Shown piece by piece: positions 10,353 to 16,260 of a stretch of DNA of 33,495 nucleotides. This DNA is from Bacteroidota bacterium (GTDB lineage: Bacteria; Bacteroidota; Rhodothermia; Rhodothermales; JANQRZ01): NCBI GenBank assembly GCA_038746285.1, contig JBCDKT010000045.1, positions 1 through 33,495 on the forward strand, in the 5' to 3' direction. Both the position numbers and the translations under genes were made by a program. Below the pieces are notes generated by a model, which saw only the letters and a program-made list of their open reading frames with translations, was not told the DNA's origin and ran no database searches. Every line of letters begins with the position of its first letter. Position 1 is the first letter of the stretch.

Positions 10353-10433
10353 GGAGGATGGAGGATGGCGAATAGAGGATAGAACACAATTTCGCCCCTG
10401 CTGCTATCTTCCATTTTCCATCCTCCACCCTCC
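10353..10433. repeat. Long hairpin-forming inverted repeat between guaB and the peptidase gene
   Basis: Two 30-base arms, purine-rich at 10353-10382 and pyrimidine-rich at 10404-10433, pair at about 25 of 30 positions around a 21-base loop. The left arm holds GGAGGATGGAGGATGG; the right arm ends exactly at the ATG of the peptidase gene. It may act as a terminator-like structure after guaB, or fold the leader of the next gene on read-through transcripts. The form (purine repeats, AT-richer centre, pyrimidine repeats) resembles the elements at 5222-5330 and 31783-31900. Confidence 0.7.
10405..10412 (+). promoter_or_regulatory. Candidate -7 promoter box TATCTTCC for the peptidase operon
   Basis: TATCTTCC ends 21 bases before the ATG at 10434 and fits the TAnnTT(C/G)(C/G) pattern seen before many genes here. 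It lies inside the right arm of the hairpin. There is no obvious -33 TTG. Confidence 0.35.
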
Positions 10434-11501
10434 ATGTCTGACCGCCTCGCCACGATCCGCCGCCTGACGGCCGAGCACGGGGCCGACGCGGCGCTTGTCA
10501 CGTTCCTGCCCGACGTCCGGTGGGCCGTCGGGTTCACGGGCTCGAACGGGCTGCTCGTCGTTGGCCCGAACGCCGCGCATTTCCTCACCGACGGGCGCTA
10601 CACCGCGCAGGCCGCCGCCGAGGTCGAGAGCGCGAAGGTCCACGTCCCGGACTCCAACCTCGTCGAGCACGTCGAGCGTGAAGGGCTGCTCGGCGATGCC
10701 AGCACGGTACTCGTCCAAGGCGATCATGTGACGGTCGCGCAGTGGGAGAGCTTCCGCACGCGGTTTCCGGCGACCATGTTCGAGTCGGTCTCAGGCCTGC
10801 TGCGCGAAGTGGTCGCCTCGAAGACGGAAGAGGAGATCGAGGCGATCCGGCGGGCGCAGGCGGTGACGGAAGAAGTCTTCGATGCCATCCTGCCGCTCAT
10901 CGGGCCGGGCGTGAGCGAGCAGGACCTCGCGGCCGAGATCGTCTACCAGCACCTCAAGCGCGGCGCGAGTGTGATGGCCTTTGAGCCGATTGTCGGCTCC
11001 GGTCCGAACGGGGCGCTGCCGCACGCGCGGGCGTCGAGCCGCACGTTCCGGCCGGGCGACCTCGTCGTGATCGACATGGGCTGCGTGCTGGATGGCTATG
11101 CCTCGGACATGACGCGGACCGTCGCCGTCGGCGAGCCGGGCGAGGCCGCGCGGAAGGCGTACGCCGTCGTGCTGGAGGCGCAGGAGCGCGCCACCGAGGC
11201 CGTCCGCGCCGGGGCCTCGGGCAAGGCCGTGGACGGCGTCGCACGCGGCATCATCGAGGGTGCGGGGCTGGGCGAGCACTTCTCGCACGGGCTCGGCCAC
11301 GGGGTCGGGCTGCAGGTCCACGAGTGGCCACGCCTCTCGCACCGCGCCGATGACACCCTGCCCGAGAATGCGGTCGTGACGGTCGAGCCGGGCGTCTACC
11401 TGCCCGAGCGCTTCGGCGTTCGCATCGAAGACCTCGTCGTGGCGCGGGCGGACGGGCCGGAGGTGCTGACCCGCACGCCGAAGGCGCTGCTGACGCTGTA
11501 G
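10434..11501 (+). CDS. Xaa-Pro aminopeptidase family protein (M24B)
   Basis: A 355-residue dinuclear metallopeptidase predicted to cleave X-Pro bonds in the cytoplasm. The N-terminal creatinase-like domain (about 1-125) includes VRWAVGFTGSNGLLVV and FLTDGRYTAQAAAEV. The pita-bread catalytic domain contains the metal ligands D214 and D225 (IDMGCVLDGYASDMTRT, spaced 11 apart as in PepP), SHGLGHGVGLQVHE at about 284-297 with the histidine ligand and substrate-binding histidine, and glutamates in VTVEPGVYLP and GVRIEDLVV. Both PepP-like and PepQ-like names are possible; the short length fits the PepQ/YpdF-type group. A glycosyltransferase gene starts three bases after the stop, so this heads a four-gene unit. 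Confidence 0.9.
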   Translation: MSDRLATIRRLTAEHGADAALVTFLPDVRWAVGFTGSNGLLVVGPNAAHFLTDGRYTAQAAAEVESAKVHVPDSNLVEHVEREGLLGDASTVLVQGDHVTVAQWESFRTRFPATMFESVSGLLREVVASKTEEEIEAIRRAQAVTEEVFDAILPLIGPGVSEQDLAAEIVYQHLKRGASVMAFEPIVGSGPNGALPHARASSRTFRPGDLVVIDMGCVLDGYASDMTRTVAVGEPGEAARKAYAVVLEAQERATEAVRAGASGKAVDGVARGIIEGAGLGEHFSHGLGHGVGLQVHEWPRLSHRADDTLPENAVVTVEPGVYLPERFGVRIEDLVVARADGPEVLTRTPKALLTL

Positions 11502-11504
11502 CTC

Positions 11505-12407
11505 ATGCCAGCCGACGGCTTGCCGAGCGTCTCGGTCATCGTCCCGGTCTACAACCAGGCCGACACGCTGCCGACGACCCTACCGGCCCTCCTCGACCAG
11601 GACCACCCGGCGGAAATCGTGCTCGTGGACGACGGCTCTGGGGACGGCTCGGGGGACGTGCTGCGTACCCTGATCGATGGGCGCTCAACGGCTCGCGTGA
11701 TCGCGCACGAGGCAAACCGGGGCCGGGCGGCGGCGCGCAACACCGGCATCGCGGAGGCGACAGGGAAGGTGCTGCTCTTCCTCGACGGCGACATGCGGCC
11801 CGCGCCCGACTTCGTCCGGCAGCACGCGCTCGCGCACCGCGCCCCCGGCGTGGTCGGCGTCGTCTCGTCCCCAGTCCTCGAAGGGCTGAACCTGCGCGAC
11901 CCATACCACCGCTACGTGCAGTCACGACGCGGAGCCTCGGCAGGGCAGGACGGCGAGGCTGTGCACTTCAAGTACTTTATCATAGGCTATACCTCGGTCA
12001 AGGCCGAGGCCGTGCGCGCGGTCGGCGGGTTCGACGAGCGGTTCACCTACGGCGAGGACATAGACTTTGCCATCCGCTTGCACGAGCACGCGCCGGGCGG
12101 GCTGGTCTACTCGGCTCGCGCCCGCGTCCACCACTACGCGCACGGCACGCTCGGCGACCGGCTCCGCAAGCTGCGCGCGTTCGGGCGGAGCAACCTGCCA
12201 CTGCTGTTCGAGAAGCACCCGGAGGCGATGAATGCGGCCAACCTCGGCTTCGTCGCGTCGCCGGTGCGGTGGCTGCTGCGCCCGGCGGTGGCCGCCACGC
12301 TGCGCCCGCTGCTGCCCGCGCTGCCCGGTGCGCTCCAGCATGCCGCCGTGCGCTACCTTGTCGCCACCACGATTGCCCGCGCCTACCGCGACGCCCCGGC
12401 CCGATGA
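11505..12407 (+). CDS. Family 2 glycosyltransferase
   Basis: A 300-residue GT-A fold enzyme transferring a sugar from a nucleotide donor. The N-terminus reads SVSVIVPVYNQADTLPTTLP, then EIVLVDDGSGDGS and the GRAAARNTGIAEATGKVLLFLDGDM segment, whose DGD is the metal-binding DxD equivalent. GGFDERFTYGEDIDFAIRL carries the ED acidic pair of the acceptor/base region. A C-terminal helical or membrane-proximal part follows (about 225-300), ending without a clear transmembrane pair. It starts three bases after the peptidase stop and overlaps the next gene by four bases (ATGA). Likely roles are lipid-linked or surface glycan synthesis together with the membrane transferase two genes downstream; the donor is unknown. 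Confidence 0.88.
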   Translation: MPADGLPSVSVIVPVYNQADTLPTTLPALLDQDHPAEIVLVDDGSGDGSGDVLRTLIDGRSTARVIAHEANRGRAAARNTGIAEATGKVLLFLDGDMRPAPDFVRQHALAHRAPGVVGVVSSPVLEGLNLRDPYHRYVQSRRGASAGQDGEAVHFKYFIIGYTSVKAEAVRAVGGFDERFTYGEDIDFAIRLHEHAPGGLVYSARARVHHYAHGTLGDRLRKLRAFGRSNLPLLFEKHPEAMNAANLGFVASPVRWLLRPAVAATLRPLLPALPGALQHAAVRYLVATTIARAYRDAPAR

Positions 12408-12811
12408 ACGCCCAGACCCGCACGTTCCCCAGCACCCCGGACGCCGTCACCGCAGCGTCCTCGTTCGTGCTAGACGCTGCCGAGCCGCTCGGGCTTTCCG
12501 ACGAGGTCCGCGAGGCGATGCTGCTCGTCGTCGGCGAGGCCGTGGCGAACGCGGCGGGGCACGGGAACGGGTACGACGCGGCGAAGCAGGTGACGGTCGT
12601 CTGCTCGGTCGCGGACGGCGAGGCGCGGCTGTGCGTCGAGGACGAGGGCGAGGGGATGTCGGCGGACCGCCTCGACGGGGCCGCGCTCCCCGATGACCCG
12701 CTGGCGACGAGCGGGCGCGGCCTCTTCATCATGACGACCGTCGCCGAGCGCCTGTGGCTGGAGGCCGGCGGACGGCGCCTCTGCCTCGCGTGGACGCACG
12801 ACGCCTCGTGA
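12404..12811 (+). CDS. RsbW-like anti-sigma factor / serine kinase ATPase-domain protein
   Basis: A 135-residue single-domain GHKL ATPase. The N-box EAVANAAGHGN is at 45-55, the G1 box DEGEGM in the middle, and GRGLFIM near 106-112 is the G2 region. This is the compact form of RsbW/SpoIIAB-type anti-sigma factors and of ATPase modules acting in partner-switching systems; no histidine phospho-acceptor domain is present, so it is not a sensor kinase. The start overlaps the preceding stop as ATGA, and the stop overlaps the next start as GTGA, making it the middle of a translationally coupled unit with two glycosyl-transfer genes. No anti-anti-sigma (STAS) gene or sigma factor lies in the window, so its partner is unknown. 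Confidence 0.85.
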   Translation: MNAQTRTFPSTPDAVTAASSFVLDAAEPLGLSDEVREAMLLVVGEAVANAAGHGNGYDAAKQVTVVCSVADGEARLCVEDEGEGMSADRLDGAALPDDPLATSGRGLFIMTTVAERLWLEAGGRRLCLAWTHDAS

Positions 12812-14664
12812 GTACGGAGCGCAGTCGGTCGAGGTGGATCGCCGAGCGCGGGCTGCTCGTCGCGGCGATGAGCGCGGCGGTAGGGTGTGCTGCCCTGGAG
12901 AGCGACGCGGCGGAGATCGGCTTTGTCGCCGCAGTGTGCCTCGGTACGGTCCTCGTCGTGCGTGCGTGGCACCGGGAGGACGTGACGATGCGCGAGGTGC
13001 TCGGCCTCGCCGTGCTGTTCCGGCTCGCGGCGTTTCCGCTCCTGCCGGGCCTCTCGGACGACGGCTACCGCTACGTGTGGGATGGCTTGCTGCAAATCGA
13101 CGGGATCAACCCGTACGCGTTCCGCCCCTCGGACCTCGCCGCGCAGTACCCCGACCTGTTCGAGCAGCTCAACTCGTCGGACTACTTCTCGGTCTACCCG
13201 CCCGCGTCGCAGCTTGTGTTTGCCCTCGGCGGGCTGTTCGGGTGGCCGGCCGCGTGGTACGTCATCAAGGCAGTCTTCGTCGGGATCGAGCTAGCGGGCC
13301 TCTGGACGATCAGCCGCGTCGTGCCGGCGCGGGCGCTCGTGCTCTGCGCGTGGCACCCGCTCGCGGTCATCGAGATCGCGGGGCAGGGGCACACCGAGGC
13401 GGGGATGGTCGGGATGCTGCTCCTCGCCGCGTGGGCGGTGTACCGGGCGAAGCCGGGGTGGGCCGTCGCCGCGCTGACGGTGGCGGGCTGGTTCAAGCTG
13501 GTGCCGTTCGTGCTCGTGCCGTTTCTGCTGCGGCGCGTCGGGTGGCGCTGGGTGTGGGTCGCCGCCGCGGTGTCGGTCGCGCTCGCGGCCCCGTACGCCG
13601 CGCCGTTCGTCCTGCCGAACGTGGCCGAGTCGCTCGGGCTCTACACCGGACTGTTCGAGTTCAACGCCGGGCCATACTACCTGCTGAAGGAGGCGGGGCG
13701 AGCGTGGACGGGGGGCGACGTGAGCAAGTCGCTTGGCCCGTTATTGCAAAACAATTTTCTGGTTGGGTTAGCCGGCATCTATCTGGCGGACGGGCTCAAG
13801 CGCTGGCCGCTGGTGTGGACCTGGCTCGCCGCCCTCGGCCTGTTCCTGGCGACCGCGACGACCGTCCACCCGTGGTACCTCCTCGGCGTCCTCGCGCTCC
13901 TCCCGCTGACGCTCGGCGATGCGTCGGGGCCGCCGGTCCGGCTGCACGCGGCGGCCTGGCTCTGGCTGTCAGTTGGCACGGTGGGCACCTACCTGTTCTA
14001 CACGCACGGGGCGACGCCGTACTGGACGGCTGTCGTCCTCGGCTGGGCAGGCTGGGCGGTGCTGCTCGGCACAGCGGTCGTCCTCGCGGCGCTGCCTGCG
14101 CTCATGCGGAAGCGCGCCCGCGACAAGTGGACCTGGATACGCCCACACGTCGGCGCGCCCGACCGCGTGCTCGACCTCGGGGCGGGGGACGGGTTCGTCG
14201 GCGAAGCCGTCGCCCGCGATCTCGGTGCGGAGGTCGTGCTGGCCGACGTGGTCGACTTCAACCGGACCGACCTGGCGCTCGTACTCTATGATGGGCACCG
14301 GCTCCCGTTCGCCGACGACAGCTTCGACGTGACGCTGCTCACCTTCGTCCTCCACCACGCCGCCGACCCCGACGCCGTGCTCCGCGAGGCCCGGCGCGTG
14401 ACGCGCGGCCGGGTCGTCGTCCTCGAATCGCTCGTCGAGACCGCGTGGGACCGACGCTGGCTTCCCTTCGCCGACCGCCTTGCTAACCGCCTGCGGTCCG
14501 GTGGGCGGATGGAAGAGGAAGTGTTGCGCTTCGGTTCAGCCGCGGCGTGGCGCGAGCGGTTTGCGGCGGCGGGGCTGCGGGTGCAGGCCGAAGAGCGGCG
14601 CGGGCGCAGGCTCCACAAGCGCCACCTCTTCGTGACGGCTATAGGGTCGATTGAGGCAACGTAG
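12808..14664 (+). CDS. GT-C-type membrane glycosyltransferase fused to a SAM-dependent methyltransferase
   Basis: A 618-residue two-part protein. Residues 1 to about 430 form a polytopic membrane region with many hydrophobic helices and, after the first pair, SDDGYRYVWDGLLQIDGINPYAFRPSD-type sequence: the paired acidic DD and WDGxxQxxGxNPY pattern of polyprenyl-phosphate-sugar-dependent (GT-C/GT87-like) transferases. Residues of about 430-618 are a class I methyltransferase: VLDLGAGDGFVGEAV near 454-468 is the SAM-binding motif, with DGHRLPFADDSFDVTLLTFVLHH as motifs II/III. The GTG start at 12808 gives a GTGA overlap with the previous gene. The cytoplasmic methyltransferase tail would modify the same or a neighbouring lipid-linked product. 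No frameshift is visible at the junction (LMRKRARDKWTWIRPH). Confidence 0.8.
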   Translation: MSTERSRSRWIAERGLLVAAMSAAVGCAALESDAAEIGFVAAVCLGTVLVVRAWHREDVTMREVLGLAVLFRLAAFPLLPGLSDDGYRYVWDGLLQIDGINPYAFRPSDLAAQYPDLFEQLNSSDYFSVYPPASQLVFALGGLFGWPAAWYVIKAVFVGIELAGLWTISRVVPARALVLCAWHPLAVIEIAGQGHTEAGMVGMLLLAAWAVYRAKPGWAVAALTVAGWFKLVPFVLVPFLLRRVGWRWVWVAAAVSVALAAPYAAPFVLPNVAESLGLYTGLFEFNAGPYYLLKEAGRAWTGGDVSKSLGPLLQNNFLVGLAGIYLADGLKRWPLVWTWLAALGLFLATATTVHPWYLLGVLALLPLTLGDASGPPVRLHAAAWLWLSVGTVGTYLFYTHGATPYWTAVVLGWAGWAVLLGTAVVLAALPALMRKRARDKWTWIRPHVGAPDRVLDLGAGDGFVGEAVARDLGAEVVLADVVDFNRTDLALVLYDGHRLPFADDSFDVTLLTFVLHHAADPDAVLREARRVTRGRVVVLESLVETAWDRRWLPFADRLANRLRSGGRMEEEVLRFGSAAAWRERFAAAGLRVQAEERRGRRLHKRHLFVTAIGSIEAT

Positions 14665-14890
14665 ACGCGGGCGGTGGAGCAGCGCAAAAGCCGCCGCGTC
14701 GGGTTGGCCTGCGAGCGCGGTCTATACCGCCGACTTGCGAGCACTACGGTCTTCCTGCTCGCGGAGAGCGGAAGCGCGCGCACGGAAGAACGCTGCTTGC
14801 TCCTCCCACGGCTTACCCTCTAACTAATCGTGCTAGTGTAACGTTATCTGACTAAGGTCTGCGCGCTAGTTGGACAGCTTCTACTTTATG
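14665..14890. other. Intergenic junction with a gene remnant and an attC-like palindrome
   Basis: On the minus strand, 14824-14722 can be read as a roughly 33-codon tail (EGKPWEEQAAFFRARASALREQ-like) ending in TAG, in GC-rich DNA, with no recognisable family: a possible 3' remnant. At about 14818-14875 lies an imperfect palindrome, CTCTAAC to GTTGGAC, immediately downstream of the AT-richer gene that follows. G+C drops at about 14820. No other gene is supported here. Confidence 0.25.
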
Positions 14891-15766
14891 TCACCAAGAT
14901 GTGAAGTAAAACAGCAATTCTTTTTGGGCGTCGAGGTAGACATGCGTGTACTCTCCGAATGACATATTGATCTTCCATCCGTAGGAACCTAGCGGAGTCA
15001 CAGCAGAGGGCAAGAACCCAAAGTCACCAGGTGGAACTTTAGATAACACCTTGATCCACGTGATCTCACCATTCGTTACGCCTCGGAGAATCCACTGATC
15101 GGTAGCAGTCTTGCATAGCTCCAAATCAAATTCGTCGCTGATCGCCACCCTCTCGAATGTCGTGAGACTATCACTTGAATAATAACTCGGAGCTAACCAG
15201 GGTCCGTCGTCAAATGTGATTATCATGTATCCGTAACGCTGCGGCTCCTTAGCTTGCACCCGAAACCACTCTATCATGCGGTCAAGATTTTCATGATTCT
15301 CTAAGCCATGATTTAGACGGAACTCGAAATGACTCTCAGGGCTTAAGGTATCGACTAATTGCGCCGCGCTGCGAGCGAATTTTACTTCATCCTCAGTCCA
15401 CTCTTCTTTTTGCCACAGCGGCTGTAGTCGAAGGAACGTGCTCGGAATCATAGTCCACAGGAAACGTTCTGTCATGCCTAGACTAGGGTCGAGAGTCACT
15501 GAGTCTTCCGCAGCTCCGGCAGGGGCTAGCTCGTCGAGAACTCTTGCCCCATCGAAGAGGTTGTCTATTTCATTCAGGATCTTGTCTATCTCAGTTGCTG
15601 ATTCTCCAATAGGCATTGATACTTGTCCTTCGCCCATCAAGGGCCACATTCGAGACGCAATGAAAGGCTCAAAACTCGGATACAAGCCTCTCACTGTTTG
15701 GGCGGATGCCTCACAAAGTACTAAGATTAGAGTAAAACAAAGGATAAGAGAGATAATTCGATGCAT
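14891..15766 (-). CDS. Orphan secreted protein of unknown function in AT-richer DNA
   Basis: A 291-residue protein that I do not recognise. A signal peptide is clear: MHRIISLILCFTLILVLCEASAQ, with cleavage after ASA. The mature part is mildly acidic with many aromatic residues and no obvious catalytic motif; it contains LSPESHFEFRLNHGL, MIEWFRVQAKEPQRYGYMII and a C-terminal strand-rich segment with GSYGWKINMSF and KELLFYFTSW, suggesting a soluble alpha/beta or beta protein in the periplasm. Codon use differs sharply from the neighbours (many A/T-ending codons, visibly lower G+C from about 14820 to 15830), so it was probably acquired by transfer. No promoter box of the local TAnnTT(C/G) type precedes it. 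The downstream side holds an attC-like palindrome and the upstream side a truncated toxin gene. Confidence 0.75.
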   Translation of the reverse strand: MHRIISLILCFTLILVLCEASAQTVRGLYPSFEPFIASRMWPLMGEGQVSMPIGESATEIDKILNEIDNLFDGARVLDELAPAGAAEDSVTLDPSLGMTERFLWTMIPSTFLRLQPLWQKEEWTEDEVKFARSAAQLVDTLSPESHFEFRLNHGLENHENLDRMIEWFRVQAKEPQRYGYMIITFDDGPWLAPSYYSSDSLTTFERVAISDEFDLELCKTATDQWILRGVTNGEITWIKVLSKVPPGDFGFLPSAVTPLGSYGWKINMSFGEYTHVYLDAQKELLFYFTSW

Positions 15767-15792
15767 ATTCCAGAATGCACGCGCCGTGGCGG

Positions 15793-15969
15793 CTAGAGAG
15801 TATTGAGTGTCGTAGAACGCAATGTAACACGAGTGTCAGACACGATGGCTTCGTTCTTCCCGTTGCGTAGACCGAGCTGCCAGACAGAGACCGCGTCGAT
15901 GTCCTCGAAGGTCTCGCTGATCCACAGCGCGAGATTGGGCGACATTTGCGCGTCGATCCAAAGCGTCAC
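15793..15969 (-). pseudogene. 3'-truncated DUF5615 (PIN-like) toxin
   Basis: GTG at 15969 to TAG at 15793 gives 58 residues beginning MTLWIDAQMSPNLALWISET and continuing through AVSVWQLGLRNGKNEAI. This matches the first ~45 residues of DUF5615 PIN-like toxins (normally about 110-120), whose active-site DAQLSP motif is conserved here. After EAI the sequence (VSDTRVTLRST...) no longer resembles the family and soon ends, and the expected TKDSDF motif and C-terminal half are missing. The start overlaps the DUF433 stop by four bases (GTGA), the standard antitoxin-toxin order. The break lies at the edge of the low-G+C DNA carrying the orphan gene, so insertion or replacement is the likely cause. 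Confidence 0.75.
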
Positions 15970-16190
15970 GCCGCAATCACCGGGTGATCCACGCGGCTGC
16001 GCGCGAAGAGGAGGGCGGCCTCGATGTCCTCGGCTTCCAGGTCGGGCATCTCATTGAGGATGTCCTGACGGGACAAACCGGCGGCGAGGAGGTCCAGCAC
16101 GTCCGTGACACGAATGCGCATCCCCCGGATGCAGGGGCGGCCCCCGCACTGCTTCGGGTTAAACGTGATGCGCTCTTTCCAGTCGGTCAT
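15966..16190 (-). CDS. DUF433 antitoxin
   Basis: A 74-residue complete DUF433 protein: ITFNPKQCGGRPCIRGMRIRV at 9-29 is the signature (GGxPCIRGxRI), followed by the winged-helix-like VLDLLAAGLSRQDILNEMPDLEAEDIEAALLFA. DUF433 proteins are antitoxins commonly paired with a downstream DUF5615 PIN-like toxin (VapBC-like arrangement); the expected partner is present but truncated. The protein probably binds its own promoter. A TATCTTCT box lies about 30 bases upstream of the start. Residual function without an intact toxin would be as a regulator or as an anti-addiction remnant. Confidence 0.9.
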   Translation of the reverse strand: MTDWKERITFNPKQCGGRPCIRGMRIRVTDVLDLLAAGLSRQDILNEMPDLEAEDIEAALLFARSRVDHPVIAA

Positions 16191-16218
16191 AACAGGACGG
16201 TCTCGTCTCGTGTAGGTC

Positions 16219-16226
16219 AGAAGATA
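16219..16226 (-). promoter_or_regulatory. Candidate -7 box TATCTTCT for the DUF433 gene
   Basis: Read on the minus strand, TATCTTCT ends 28 bases upstream of the DUF433 ATG (16190). It fits the local TAnnTT(C/G) pattern with a final T. It falls in the 70-bp gap downstream of the cotransporter gene. Confidence 0.3.
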
Positions 16227-16260
16227 CCTTCGCCCTGTCTACGTTGATCCTCGCTGCACG

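Noticed and set aside
15803-16057. Plus-strand frame of 84 codons at the toxin-antitoxin locus
   Set aside because: It is antisense to the DUF433 and truncated DUF5615 genes, whose minus-strand reading matches known families.
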